From contig NZ_JAOBPP010000019.1 in assembly GCF_025574465.1 (NCBI RefSeq), positions 308,501-372,500 on the forward strand: 64,000 nucleotides of DNA, given 5' to 3'. The notes beneath the pieces are model-generated. The model did no database searches, was not told the DNA's origin, and saw only the letters and a program-made list of their open reading frames with translations. Position numbers and translations under genes: made by a program. Each line of letters begins with the position of its first letter. Position 1 is the stretch's first letter. This DNA comes from Kordiimonas aestuarii. Lineage in GTDB: Bacteria; Pseudomonadota; Alphaproteobacteria; Sphingomonadales; Kordiimonadaceae. Below are positions 20,732 through 28,641 of the stretch, piece by piece.

Positions 20732-21190
20732 TTATTCGATGTTTTCAGGTCGCCAGAAACAGATGCCGCGTTTGGCATAGTCAGCGCCGAGGCTTTTATA
20801 AAGCCTTATGGCATCTTCGTTGCCCGCGTTGACCTGCCACTTGACTGGAGCATTCATTTCCTTGCCCAGGATGCCGATGGCTTTGAGCAGTTTGGTGCCA
20901 ACACCCAAGCCACGCGCCTCCACACGGACAAATAGGTCATCCAGTTCAATGATGGTTGCGCCGCTCCAGATATGAAAACGGTTAAGGTAGGTCGCGACAC
21001 CAACTGGTTTGCCGTGAACTTCCGCCAGCAGGATATTAAAGGCAGGATTGTCGCCAAATGCCGCTTGGGTAAAGGCCGCTTCCGTAATCTGTAAATACGG
21101 AAGCGAGTTTTCATGCTTTGCCAGCGCATGCACCAGTTCATAAGCGACGGCTGCATCTTCCCTCGTTGCTGTCCGTACGCTTACAGTCAT
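20732..21190 (-). CDS. GNAT-family N-acetyltransferase
   Basis: A 152-residue single-domain acetyltransferase. The acetyl-CoA pyrophosphate-binding motif is RVEARGLGVGTKLLKAIG (R-x-x-G-x-G type), preceded by the strand ATIIELDDLFV. The C-terminal QVNAGNEDAIRLYKSLGAD is also typical. N-terminal SVRTATREDAAVAYELVHAL resembles the diamine/thialysine acetyltransferase-like subgroup, but the substrate is unknown. It lies 49 bases from the fumarase gene on the same strand. Confidence 0.85.
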   Translation of the reverse strand: MTVSVRTATREDAAVAYELVHALAKHENSLPYLQITEAAFTQAAFGDNPAFNILLAEVHGKPVGVATYLNRFHIWSGATIIELDDLFVRVEARGLGVGTKLLKAIGILGKEMNAPVKWQVNAGNEDAIRLYKSLGADYAKRGICFWRPENIE

Positions 21191-21238
21191 GGCATGCCCC
21201 TGACTTTAAAACGGGGCGGCATATGGCCCCCCGTATCA

Positions 21239-22849
21239 TCAGATATCCTTGAAGAAATCGTTGCCTTTGTCGTCGACGACGATGAAAGCCGGGAAGTTTT
21301 CCACTTCAATGCGCCAGACGGCTTCCATGCCGAGGTCTTCAAAGTCCAGTACTTCCACCTTGCGGATGTTGTTCTTGGCCAGAATGGCTGCCGGGCCCCC
21401 GATCGAGCCAAGGTAAAAGCCGCCGTTCTCGTGGCAGGCCCTGGTGACATCGCGGGAGCGGTTGCCCTTGGCAAGGCTGATCATGCTGCCGCCAAGCTTC
21501 TGGAACGGGCCGACGTAACTATCCATGCGGCCGGCGGTTGTTGGGCCAAAAGAACCGGAGGCATACCCTTCGGGTGTTTTTGCCGGACCGGCGTAATAGA
21601 TGATGTGGTCCTTGAAGTAGGCGGGCATCTCGGCGCCGTCTTCCAGCATGGCCTGAATGCGGGCGTGCGCGAGGTCACGGGCCACGACAATCGTGCCCGA
21701 AAGGCTCAGCCGCGTCTTGATCGGATACTGGGTCAGGGTGGCAAGGATTTCCACCATCGGCCGGTTGAGGTCGATCTTGACCACTTCCTGCGACAGATGA
21801 TCGTCTTCAACATCGGGCTGGAAACGTGCCGGGTCCGTCTCCAGTTGCTCAAGGAAAACACCGTCCTTGGTGATCTTGCCTTTGGCCTGCCTGTCAGCCG
21901 AGCAGGACACACCTATACCCACCGGCAGGCTGGCACCGTGGCGCGGCAGGCGGACGACCCGCACGTCGTGGCAGAAATATTTGCCACCAAACTGCGCGCC
22001 TATACCCATGTTTTGCGTCATCTTGTGGATTTTTTGTTCCATTTCCACATCGCGGAAGGCACGGCCTGAGGCATCGCCCTCGGTCGGCAGCTCGTCATAG
22101 TAGCGGGCTGACGCTTTTTTGACGGTCGCGAGATTCTGTTCGGCCGACAGGCCGCCAATCACGATTGCCAGGTGATAAGGCGGGCAGGCTGCGGTACCCA
22201 ATGTTTTGATCTTCTCTTCAAGGAATGCCAGCATGCGATCTTCGCGCAAGGTTGCGGGCGTCTGCTGAAAGAGGAAGGTCTTGTTCGCGCTACCGCCACC
22301 CTTGGCAAGAAACAGGAATTTATATTCGTTGCCTTCGCTCGCATAAATGTCGATCTGCGCTGGCGTGTTGTTCTTGGTGTTCACTTCCTTGTACATGTTG
22401 AGCGGCGCCATCTGGCTGTAGCGCAGGTTTGTCTCGGTATAGGTGCCCATGACGCCCTTGCTTAGCGGCGCGGCATCGTTGCCCTCGGTCCAGACATGTT
22501 GGCCTTTGGTGCCAACAATAATCGCAGTGCCGGTATCCTGGCAGCTTGGCAGTACGCGTCCCGCCGCGATATTGGCGTTTTTCAGCAATTCTTTGGCGAC
22601 AAAACGGTCATTTTCACTGGCTTCCGGGTCCTTGAGGATCTCGGCCAGTTGTTCCAGATGGCTGGTGCGCAGGAGGTGTGCGATGTCGGCCATGGCTTCA
22701 CGGGCGATTAGTTCCAGCGCCTTGTCATCCACCTTCAGGATCTCACGCCCTTCCACATCGACGGTGGAGACATGATCGGAGGTCAGTTTACGGTATTTGG
22801 TATTGTCTTTACCAAGCTGGAACAGATCGCTGTATGTCCAGTCGCTCAT
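21239..22849 (-). CDS. Fumarate hydratase, class I (iron-sulfur)
   Basis: Oxygen-sensitive [4Fe-4S] enzyme that hydrates fumarate to malate in the citric acid cycle. Single-polypeptide FumA/FumB-like architecture of 536 residues: N-terminal alpha domain with the cluster-cysteine motifs [12 protein letters not shown] and [16 protein letters not shown] plus [10 protein letters not shown], and a C-terminal beta domain with [20 protein letters not shown] and the active-site [10 protein letters not shown]. The start has a GAGG Shine-Dalgarno. Confidence 0.92.
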   Translation of the reverse strand: MSDWTYSDLFQLGKDNTKYRKLTSDHVSTVDVEGREILKVDDKALELIAREAMADIAHLLRTSHLEQLAEILKDPEASENDRFVAKELLKNANIAAGRVLPSCQDTGTAIIVGTKGQHVWTEGNDAAPLSKGVMGTYTETNLRYSQMAPLNMYKEVNTKNNTPAQIDIYASEGNEYKFLFLAKGGGSANKTFLFQQTPATLREDRMLAFLEEKIKTLGTAACPPYHLAIVIGGLSAEQNLATVKKASARYYDELPTEGDASGRAFRDVEMEQKIHKMTQNMGIGAQFGGKYFCHDVRVVRLPRHGASLPVGIGVSCSADRQAKGKITKDGVFLEQLETDPARFQPDVEDDHLSQEVVKIDLNRPMVEILATLTQYPIKTRLSLSGTIVVARDLAHARIQAMLEDGAEMPAYFKDHIIYYAGPAKTPEGYASGSFGPTTAGRMDSYVGPFQKLGGSMISLAKGNRSRDVTRACHENGGFYLGSIGGPAAILAKNNIRKVEVLDFEDLGMEAVWRIEVENFPAFIVVDDKGNDFFKDI

Positions 22850-22907
22850 GAAGAATGCCTCATTTGATAGGCCCGCGAATGCGGGTATGCCGGATATGAC
22901 AATCTAA

Positions 22908-22926
22908 GGGGCACCGGAGGCGCCCC
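22908..22926 (-). terminator. Hairpin after sspB
   Basis: On the minus strand GGGGCGCC-TCC-GGTGCCCC, an eight-pair stem with one G-U, followed only by TTAGATTGT. Probable attenuating terminator between sspB and fumarase. A second hairpin, CCCGC-GAAT-GCGGG (22872-22885), lies in the fumarase leader. Confidence 0.45.
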
Positions 22927-22942
22927 AAAGTAGTATTGGCCG

Positions 22943-23476
22943 TTATTTTTTGCGGAAGGCGTCAAGCGTGACGACATTGTCTGTGCCGGTCGGATCGGTC
23001 TTGTCGTCAGGTTCATCCTGATTGTCGGGGGTTGGCGCTGCGTCATCAAAGTCCGGCGTGATGTCCTTGTCGAAGCCTTCCTCAAGCTGTTCGAGCTCGC
23101 CGTCTTCATCTTCGAATTCCGCGTCCTCATGGAACTGCAGAGCAAATTGCACACTTGGGTCAACAAAACCGACCACGGCGTCAAACGGGATGCGCAGGTG
23201 CTCCGGTTTCTGGTTGAAAGACAGCCCGACCATAAAATGGTCTTCCTCCACCTTGAGGCCCCAGAACTTGTGCTGCAGCACGATGGTCATCTCCTCGGGG
23301 AAACGGCTGACCAGATGGGCCGGGATGTCAACCCCTTCCGCTTGTGTCTTGAAGGCGATGTAGAAGTGGTGTTCTCCCATCAGGCCATCTTTTTCTGTAT
23401 CTTTAAGTACAGCACGCACGACACCGCGCAGGGCATCCTGCACTTTAGCGTCATAGTCGATGTAGGTTTCAGACAT
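22943..23476 (-). CDS. sspB: Alpha-type SspB, ClpXP adaptor
   Basis: Binds ssrA-tagged proteins and delivers them to ClpXP. Residues 1-110 hold the SspB-alpha fold (YDAKVQDALRGVVRAVLK, HFYIAFKTQAEGVDIPAHL, FWGLKVEEDHFMVGLSFN). A long acidic, Asp/Glu/Pro-rich linker (about 120-165) follows, ending in the conserved ClpX-docking tail NVVTLDAFRKK. The second ATG (23476; 177 residues) is chosen because the conserved domain starts MSETYIDYD; the upstream ten residues look like leader DNA. The tmRNA that makes its substrates lies about 3 kb away. Confidence 0.9.
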   Translation of the reverse strand: MSETYIDYDAKVQDALRGVVRAVLKDTEKDGLMGEHHFYIAFKTQAEGVDIPAHLVSRFPEEMTIVLQHKFWGLKVEEDHFMVGLSFNQKPEHLRIPFDAVVGFVDPSVQFALQFHEDAEFEDEDGELEQLEEGFDKDITPDFDDAAPTPDNQDEPDDKTDPTGTDNVVTLDAFRKK

Positions 23477-23792
23477 TCCGAGCCCAGCTCCCGTTACAAT
23501 ACACACGGTTTCCGGTTCTTATAATGCCAAGGTGTCATGGGGTGAAGGGGAAATTGGGAGATTTTCACAGGAAGCGTGCAAATTGACGATGCCGATAGGG
23601 CTTTAAGGGCACATTATAAAATAATCATTCGTGTAAAAAGACTTGTTTCGGTTGAGTGGTGCGGCCTTTATGGTGCAGTGGTAATGAGCAATTGCACCCC
23701 CGATTTAGAGGTGTCCCTTGTGAGGGGTGGGTAGGTGACGGTCAATGTGCCCTGTGAAATAGGCCGTTCTCAAGTGGACAAGAATATTACAC
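23477..23792. other. Divergent intergenic region between sspB and the first luxR
   Basis: 316 bases with no credible gene. The part at 23605-23650 is AT-rich and could hold promoters. CCCTTGTGAGGG (23714-23725) forms a short stem. No clear 20-bp lux box is visible here by eye. Confidence 0.5.
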
Positions 23793-24533
23793 GTGACTTC
23801 GGAACTTGAATATTTTCGCCTTGCTATGGATTTCATCGAGAATTCCAAAAAGGTAAAAAGTCTTGATGCCTTGAGTGCGGCATTCCAGAAGGCCAACCGG
23901 CAGCTCGGATTCGAGCATTACGCCTGCGTATCTTCCGTCGAGTTTGGCTCCATGCCTGAAGGCGCGGTTTTCCTCGCGGATTATCCGGCAGACTGGTCAA
24001 ACTATTACCTTGAGGAGCATTACGGAAAATCAAACAGGGTGCTGCAGGTATCCCTGAAGGAACATATGCCCTTCAATTGGGATAGTTCCGGCGCGATTTT
24101 CGATGTCCAGGCTGATGCAGGCAAGTCCGGCGCTGACCCGGCCAAACCAGCGGGGTTGTTTTACGGTATCACCGTCCCGGTTCACGTGGTGGGTGCCTTT
24201 CCCGGAGCGGTGAACGTGATCGGGCAAAACCAGGAGTTCTCTCCGGCGGCAGAGCACTCCGTGCATCTGATGAGTGTCTATCTTCATGACGCGGCGCTTC
24301 GCCTTGCCAAAAAGGAAAAGTGTGAAATGCGTCCGCTTGTGCGGCTCACACCGCGTGAGCGCGAATGTCTGCAGTGGGTTGCCGCAGGCAAGACGGACTG
24401 GGAAATATCGGGCATTGTCTCGATCGCGGAACGGACTGTCCACAATCATATCGAAAGCGCCAAGGCCAAACTTGAGGTCAAATCCCGTGTACAAGCGGTC
24501 GTCAAAGCATTTCTGAGCAATTTGATTTACTGA
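23793..24533 (+). CDS. LuxR-family quorum-sensing regulator 1
   Basis: A 246-residue AHL-type regulator: autoinducer-binding domain (about 5-165) and C-terminal LuxR helix-turn-helix (LTPRERECLQWVAAGKTDWE, then SIAERTVHNHIESAKAKLEV). In the binding pocket Trp68, Tyr72, Trp96 and the GITVP glycine are kept, but the position of the Asp that contacts the signal amide (Asp70 of TraR) is Asn81, and the next Pro is Arg. It is a tandem paralogue of the next gene, about half identical by eye. The start is GTG. Ligand range may be altered. Confidence 0.9.
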   Translation: MTSELEYFRLAMDFIENSKKVKSLDALSAAFQKANRQLGFEHYACVSSVEFGSMPEGAVFLADYPADWSNYYLEEHYGKSNRVLQVSLKEHMPFNWDSSGAIFDVQADAGKSGADPAKPAGLFYGITVPVHVVGAFPGAVNVIGQNQEFSPAAEHSVHLMSVYLHDAALRLAKKEKCEMRPLVRLTPRERECLQWVAAGKTDWEISGIVSIAERTVHNHIESAKAKLEVKSRVQAVVKAFLSNLIY

Positions 24534-24612
24534 GCCATGTTCTCAGGGTTATAAATTGAAACACGATTTGGGGGAATCGTACGAAGGAAAGGGCAACCGC
24601 CTGTGTAATGGC

Positions 24613-24629
24613 GGGCAAGGGAAACCCGG
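24613..24629 (+). promoter_or_regulatory. GGGAAACCC motif upstream of luxR 2
   Basis: GGGCAAGGGAAACCCGG in the 141-base gap before the second luxR start. A nearly identical GGGCAGGGAAACCCGA occurs upstream of luxI at 25467-25482. GGG-AAA-CCC is a short palindrome. Function inferred only from recurrence. Confidence 0.4.
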
Positions 24630-24674
24630 TGCCAATCTGATTGGGCGGTGCCGGTGATAAGGGGCGTGGTAGCA

Positions 24675-25415
24675 TTGGCCGATCTTCAAGCCTTTCAGAT
24701 AGCACTCGATTTTATCGAGGCGGCAAAGCGCACACAGAGTTTGGAACGGCTTGGGCAGCTTTTCCAAGCCTCAGCCCGCAAGCTGGGTTTTGCCCATTAC
24801 GCCTGTGTTTCGTGTCTGGAGTTTGATGCCCTGCCGCAAGATGCCGTTTTCCTTGCGCACTATCCAGACGACTGGACCCAATATTATCTGGAAAACAAAT
24901 ATGACCGGATTGACCGCATTTTGCAGATATCGCTGGGGACGAGCATGCCCTTCAATTGGGACAACGACAATGTGATCCATGGGCGCAGTTCTGACCAGCA
25001 GCGCTTTTTTGACGAGGCGGAGGACGCGGGCCTGGTCTACGGCGTCACGGTGCCTATCCATGTGGTTGGTGCCTACCCCGGCGCGGTTAATGTTGTGGGT
25101 GAATTTCACCAGGCTGATCCGTCGGTGGAACACGCCCTGCACCTGATGGGTGTCTATATGCATGACCGGGCGGTGAAGCTGGGTGAGGAACAGGACACGC
25201 CGCACTTGCCACGACAGGATCTCAGCCCGCGCGAGCTTGAATGCCTGAAATGGGCGTCTGCCGGGAAGACGGACTGGGAAATCTCAAGTTTGCTGAGTAT
25301 TGCCGAGCGCACGGTGCATGCCCACATCGAAAACGCCAAGCGTAAGCTTGGCGTGCACACACGGTTACAGGCCGTGGTGAAAGCCTTTCTCTCCAGTAAT
25401 TACTACTTTAAGTAA
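24675..25415 (+). CDS. LuxR-family quorum-sensing regulator 2
   Basis: Second AHL-type LuxR regulator, same architecture as its neighbour. The pocket residues are canonical: Trp67, Asp80, Trp95 and glycine in YGVTVPIHVVG; the Pro after the Asp is Arg. HTH: LSPRELECLKWASAGKTDWE and SIAERTVHAHIENAKRKLGV. The frame is open upstream with several GTGs (24648, 24666). I prefer the TTG at 24675 because AAGGGG lies ten bases before it and it gives exactly 246 residues, as in regulator 1. This is the likely cognate receptor of the adjacent LuxI. Confidence 0.88.
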   Translation: MADLQAFQIALDFIEAAKRTQSLERLGQLFQASARKLGFAHYACVSCLEFDALPQDAVFLAHYPDDWTQYYLENKYDRIDRILQISLGTSMPFNWDNDNVIHGRSSDQQRFFDEAEDAGLVYGVTVPIHVVGAYPGAVNVVGEFHQADPSVEHALHLMGVYMHDRAVKLGEEQDTPHLPRQDLSPRELECLKWASAGKTDWEISSLLSIAERTVHAHIENAKRKLGVHTRLQAVVKAFLSSNYYFK

Positions 25416-25424
25416 TATCAATTC

Positions 25425-25451
25425 AATCCGATCTGAAAATCTAGTCTGATT
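25425..25451. promoter_or_regulatory. Weak dyad upstream of luxI, lux-box candidate
   Basis: An imperfect 27-bp dyad with arms AATCCGA and TCTGATT; 8 of 13 positions pair. It lies about 65-90 bases before the luxI start. It does not closely match the classic vibrio box, so this is only a candidate site for the LuxR proteins. Confidence 0.25.
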
Positions 25452-25466
25452 AGCCGATAGCGGCAT

Positions 25467-25482
25467 GGGCAGGGAAACCCGA
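25467..25482 (+). promoter_or_regulatory. GGGAAACCC motif upstream of luxI
   Basis: GGGCAGGGAAACCCGA, the second copy of the motif at 24613, located 35 bases before the luxI ATG, between the dyad and the Shine-Dalgarno AGAGGGAGG. Confidence 0.4.
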
Positions 25483-25516
25483 TCATTAAGCCACCGAAGC
25501 AAAGAGGGAGGCTAAT

Positions 25517-26152
25517 ATGATCCACGTTGTGAGTGCTCATAACAAAGCCGAATACAAGAGTTACCTGCGCCAGTTGTGGCAGCAGCGTTATGATGTCTTT
25601 GTAGAGAAGATGGGATGGAGCCTGGATTGTGCCGATGGCATCGAGCGCGACCAGTTCGACCGTCCCGACACTGTCTATCTTCTGTGCATAGACGAGAAAG
25701 ATCGCTTGAAGGGTGGTATGCGGCTGTTGCCAACCACAAAGCCCCATTTGATGAGCGATCTTTTCCCGCATCTTTGCGCCGAAGGCGTGCCATCGGGCGA
25801 CACAACGTGGGAGATTTCGCGTTTTTATAGCCTGACGGGCCGACACATGATGCTTGAGCGTGACAAGACTGCGTCGGAGCTGATCTGTGGGCTTTATGAG
25901 TACGCGCTCATGAACCGCATTGAAAAAGTCAGCTGTGTCGCCAGCATGGTCCTGTTCCCGACAATTCTGAAAGCGGGCTGGGATGTAACGCCTCTTGGTC
26001 TGCCTACGGTAACCGACGACGAGGTTATCCTCGCGTTTCTTATCGACCTCAATGAGCGTGATTACAAAACTGTCGCGCAAAATCGCAAGATTACAGAAAG
26101 CGTGCTTTATGCACCAAACCTCCGCGAAGAGCAGTGGGAGATTGCAGTATGA
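25517..26152 (+). CDS. LuxI-family acyl-homoserine lactone synthase
   Basis: Makes an N-acyl-homoserine lactone signal from SAM and an acyl-ACP or acyl-CoA. The invariant residues of the family are all present: Arg24, Phe28, Trp34 (RYDVFVEKMGW), Asp45, Asp48, Arg69 (GGMRLLPTT), Phe83, Glu99 and Arg102 (WEISRF). 211 residues is normal. A strong GAGGGAGG precedes the ATG. Its stop overlaps the start of the next gene (ATGA). Acyl chain length cannot be predicted from sequence alone. Confidence 0.95.
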   Translation: MIHVVSAHNKAEYKSYLRQLWQQRYDVFVEKMGWSLDCADGIERDQFDRPDTVYLLCIDEKDRLKGGMRLLPTTKPHLMSDLFPHLCAEGVPSGDTTWEISRFYSLTGRHMMLERDKTASELICGLYEYALMNRIEKVSCVASMVLFPTILKAGWDVTPLGLPTVTDDEVILAFLIDLNERDYKTVAQNRKITESVLYAPNLREEQWEIAV

Positions 26153-26487
26153 CAATTGCAGAAACAAAACTTGGCCCCGTGCAACCGTCGATCATCAACA
26201 CGGCGGCGGACCAGTTGTTTTTCCTTTTTGCACAGCTTGACCCCACCCGTGTGGAAGCCATTGTTGAGCGGGTGGAGTTTGCCGTCGGAGCACCGCAAGG
26301 CGATGCCATTACGGCAATTGGAAAAAACACTCGTCGCGCGGTGATTGAACAGGCGGTGGCGCGGCTTCTTTATGCGATCGCAGGGCTGCCGTACGAAGAC
26401 ATCCTTTTTGCACTGACGTACGCGGAAACGCAGGCCATGATTGACGGTGCCTGTGACGAAATCGAAAGCGAAGTGCATTACTGCTGA
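26149..26487 (+). CDS. Unknown small protein translationally coupled to luxI
   Basis: 112 residues from the ATG at 26149, which overlaps the luxI stop by four bases. I do not recognise it. It is predicted mostly alpha-helical, without signal peptide or membrane span; FFLFAQLDPTRVEAIVERVE and VIEQAVARLLYAIAGLP look like amphipathic helices, and the end EIESEVHYC is acidic with a terminal Cys. Coupling to luxI suggests a function in signal synthesis or signal response. A strong terminator follows 63 bases later, so it is the last gene of the island. Confidence 0.75.
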   Translation: MTIAETKLGPVQPSIINTAADQLFFLFAQLDPTRVEAIVERVEFAVGAPQGDAITAIGKNTRRAVIEQAVARLLYAIAGLPYEDILFALTYAETQAMIDGACDEIESEVHYC

Positions 26488-26550
26488 CGGTTTGCCTTAA
26501 CAGTCTCTGGTGTCTCTGCCCGGAATACAGGACCCCGGGTAGGGAATTAG

Positions 26551-26592
26551 ACCGCCGAGCCGGGAGTGGTGACCCGCGCTCGGCGGTTCTTA
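26551..26592 (+). terminator. Terminator closing the lux island
   Basis: ACCGCCGAGC and GCTCGGCGGT form a perfect ten-pair stem around a 17-base loop that itself contains CGGG/CCCG. TTCTTATTT follows. Confidence 0.75.
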
Positions 26593-26617
26593 TTTCAGGC
26601 TCGGGGAGAAAGGTAAA

Positions 26618-26644
26618 TGGGCCGTTCTGTTGCTAGGTGGCCCA
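26618..26644 (-). terminator. Probable ssrA terminator
   Basis: On the minus strand TGGGCC and GGCCCA pair around a 15-base loop and are followed by TTTACCTTT. It lies directly after the 3-prime end of the tmRNA coding piece. Confidence 0.5.
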
Positions 26645-26651
26645 CCCCCCA

Positions 26652-26940
26652 CCTGATAGAGTCAACTATCAGGAATTTATAAATGTAGTTCGTGTGACTG
26701 CTTACGCAGCAACAGCGAACTCGACGTTGTTGTCGTTAGCATTTATTAATGGTGGCCCATTACAGCGGTGCCATCCTGGGCGAAAAGCAAACATCTTTCG
26801 ATACACGTCGATCCTGGTTCGCCCCCGTCAGCAAAGGTCAGATGTCAGTCTCTGGCCGTTCCTGGTGGAGGCGCCGGGCACTGCCCCCGGGTCCGCAATA
26901 CGTACTCAACGCGCCGTTTATCGCCATAGCTGGAAACCCA
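26652..26940 (-). ncRNA. ssrA: Circularly permuted two-piece tmRNA
   Basis: Ribosome-rescue RNA in the alphaproteobacterial permuted form. Read on the minus strand: the acceptor piece ends with GGCGCCTCCACCA (CCA at 26865-26863), then a spacer of about 36 bases, then the coding piece beginning GGGGGCG at 26826. GGGGGCG pairs perfectly (one G-U) with CGCCTCC to make the acceptor stem. It continues GGATCGACGTGT (D-like region) to the tag reading frame 26740-26702: GCT AAC GAC AAC AAC GTC..., encoding ANDNNVEFAVAA and stop TAA. The coding piece ends in the perfect hairpin CCTGATAG/CTATCAGG (26652-26673). The upstream end is approximate. Confidence 0.93.
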
Positions 26941-27077
26941 GCAAAACGGATATAAGCATTCTTTACGGCGATTTAAAGCCTAATTGCGTGAATGGCTTTG
27001 ATTTTTCTGATTCGGGATATACGCCAATTTGTGGCATAATAGGATCGACTTGTGACTAATTGAGAGGAGATCTGATC

Positions 27078-27671
27078 ATGAAGGAACAAGGACATTGGGA
27101 ATGGTCCGATGCGACGGGCCCCCGCGGCAATCTGCGGGAAGCAGTTGCCCTTTTTGACACTGAGGAAGATATGCAGGCCGCTGTGGATGACCTGGAGAGC
27201 CACGGTTTCTCGAATGCGGCGATTTCCCGCCCTGTGCGGCCAGAAGAGGTTGCTTCGGTCATCCAGACGCCAGTCCTTAACGTTGCCGACCTCGAAGACG
27301 ACGCCCGTGTACCGCGGGAACCGGTTGACGACAACAATAGCCGCACCGGTATTACCATGGTTGCAGTCCTGATACCCATATATCTGTTGCTGCTGGCTGG
27401 TGCGGCGGTAGCGGCGGGGCATGGGCTGAAGACATGGGAAGCTGTTGTGCTGGTTGTTGGTCTTGGTGCAGTGGGTATGCTGGGCGCCGGGTATTATGTC
27501 AGCAAACTTTCCACGGAAAAGCGCACGCGCATCAGGTCTGAACAATCGTTGGGTGGTTTGTTGCTGTGGGTGCGGACAGGCAGTCGTGAGCAGGAGGGCA
27601 GGGCGCTGGAGATATTACGCCGACATGCCGGGCGCGACGTGCACCTGCATGGACCGGCCGTACAGCACTAG
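27078..27671 (+). CDS. Two-TM membrane protein of unknown function
   Basis: 197 residues from the ATG at 27078, which has a good GAGGAGA site; the frame is open from a TTG at 27060. The N-terminal half is soluble and contains AVALFDTEEDMQAAVDDLES, resembling the small general-stress-type domain in which a residue pair is remodelled before a glycine-rich membrane part. Two membrane helices lie at about 93-114 (MVAVLIPIYLLLLAGAAVAA) and 122-143 (AVVLVVGLGAVGMLGAGYY), followed by a soluble tail of about 50 residues. It stands alone. A stress-related role is only a guess. Confidence 0.75.
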   Translation: MKEQGHWEWSDATGPRGNLREAVALFDTEEDMQAAVDDLESHGFSNAAISRPVRPEEVASVIQTPVLNVADLEDDARVPREPVDDNNSRTGITMVAVLIPIYLLLLAGAAVAAGHGLKTWEAVVLVVGLGAVGMLGAGYYVSKLSTEKRTRIRSEQSLGGLLLWVRTGSREQEGRALEILRRHAGRDVHLHGPAVQH

Positions 27672-27826
27672 TGAACCGGCGAAACCCGTGTCTGCAAAGC
27701 TCGTGCAAGTCGCGGGCTTTGCTCTAATTTGCCATTATCGCCACCCCCGCTATTGCCTACCTGTGGTCCTCGTCCTATAGATTTGATGTAATCAATGTCA
27801 CAGGTCTGGGTGTATCAGGGGGTAAT

Positions 27827-28621
27827 ATGCGGCAATATCTTGAGCTGCTTCAGCGGATCAGAAATGACGGGGTGTATCGTGGCGACCGCACGGGAACAGG
27901 AACTTACAGCGTTTTTGGCCACCAGATGCGCTTTAATCTTGCCGAAGGGTTTCCGCTTGTAACCACTAAAAAGCTGCACCTGAAGTCGATTATCCACGAA
28001 CTTTTGTGGTTTATTGCGGGCGACACCAATATCAAGTACCTCAAGGATAACGGCGTCTCCATCTGGGATGACTGGGCGGATGAACAGGGCGACTTGGGGC
28101 CGGTATATGGGCACCAGTGGCGCAGTTGGCCCACGCCGGATGGCCGCAAAATCGACCAGATCACTGCACTTGTCGACCAGATCAAAAACAATCCCAACAG
28201 TCGGCGGTTGATCGTCTCTGCCTGGAATGTGGCGGACGTGGACAATATGGCCTTGCCACCATGCCATTGCCTGTTTCAGTTTTATGTCGCCGATGGCAAG
28301 CTTTCCTGTCAGCTTTACCAGCGTAGTGCAGACGTTTTTCTGGGCGTGCCGTTTAACATCGCCTCCTATGCGCTGCTGACCCATATGATGGCGCAGGTGA
28401 CAGGGCTGGAGGTTGGAGATTTTGTTCACACCTTTGGTGACGCCCATCTTTACAGCAATCATATCGAGCAGGCCGATTTGCAGATAAGCCGGGCCCCCAG
28501 GCCATTGCCAAAACTTTGGCTAAACCCGGACATCAAGGATCTGTTTGCTTTCACCTTTAGTGATATTCGCATTGAGGACTATGACCCGCACGCGCATATC
28601 AAGGCCGCCGTTGCGGTTTAG
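27827..28621 (+). CDS. thyA: Thymidylate synthase
   Basis: Converts dUMP to dTMP with methylenetetrahydrofolate. 264 residues, the length of the E. coli enzyme, with the catalytic Cys146 in [10 protein letters not shown] at the same number. Other signatures: the phosphate-binding arginine in RGDRTGTGT, the GPVYGHQWR segment, and the Arg/Ser/Asp pocket [14 protein letters not shown]. It begins a thyA-kinase-folA run on the same strand; 21 bases separate it from the kinase. Confidence 0.96.
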   Translation: MRQYLELLQRIRNDGVYRGDRTGTGTYSVFGHQMRFNLAEGFPLVTTKKLHLKSIIHELLWFIAGDTNIKYLKDNGVSIWDDWADEQGDLGPVYGHQWRSWPTPDGRKIDQITALVDQIKNNPNSRRLIVSAWNVADVDNMALPPCHCLFQFYVADGKLSCQLYQRSADVFLGVPFNIASYALLTHMMAQVTGLEVGDFVHTFGDAHLYSNHIEQADLQISRAPRPLPKLWLNPDIKDLFAFTFSDIRIEDYDPHAHIKAAVAV

Positions 28622-28641
28622 GCGAAGGGAAACAAGGATAG

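Noticed and set aside
26820..26870. Integration-site use of the tmRNA 3-prime end
   Set aside because: tmRNA acceptor ends are common attachment sites, but no integrase gene and no second copy of the CCTCCACCA end was seen in the flanking DNA.
26637..27059. 140-residue plus-strand open frame in the lux-thyA gap
   Set aside because: It runs antisense through the tmRNA gene, begins without a ribosome site and has no recognisable protein features.
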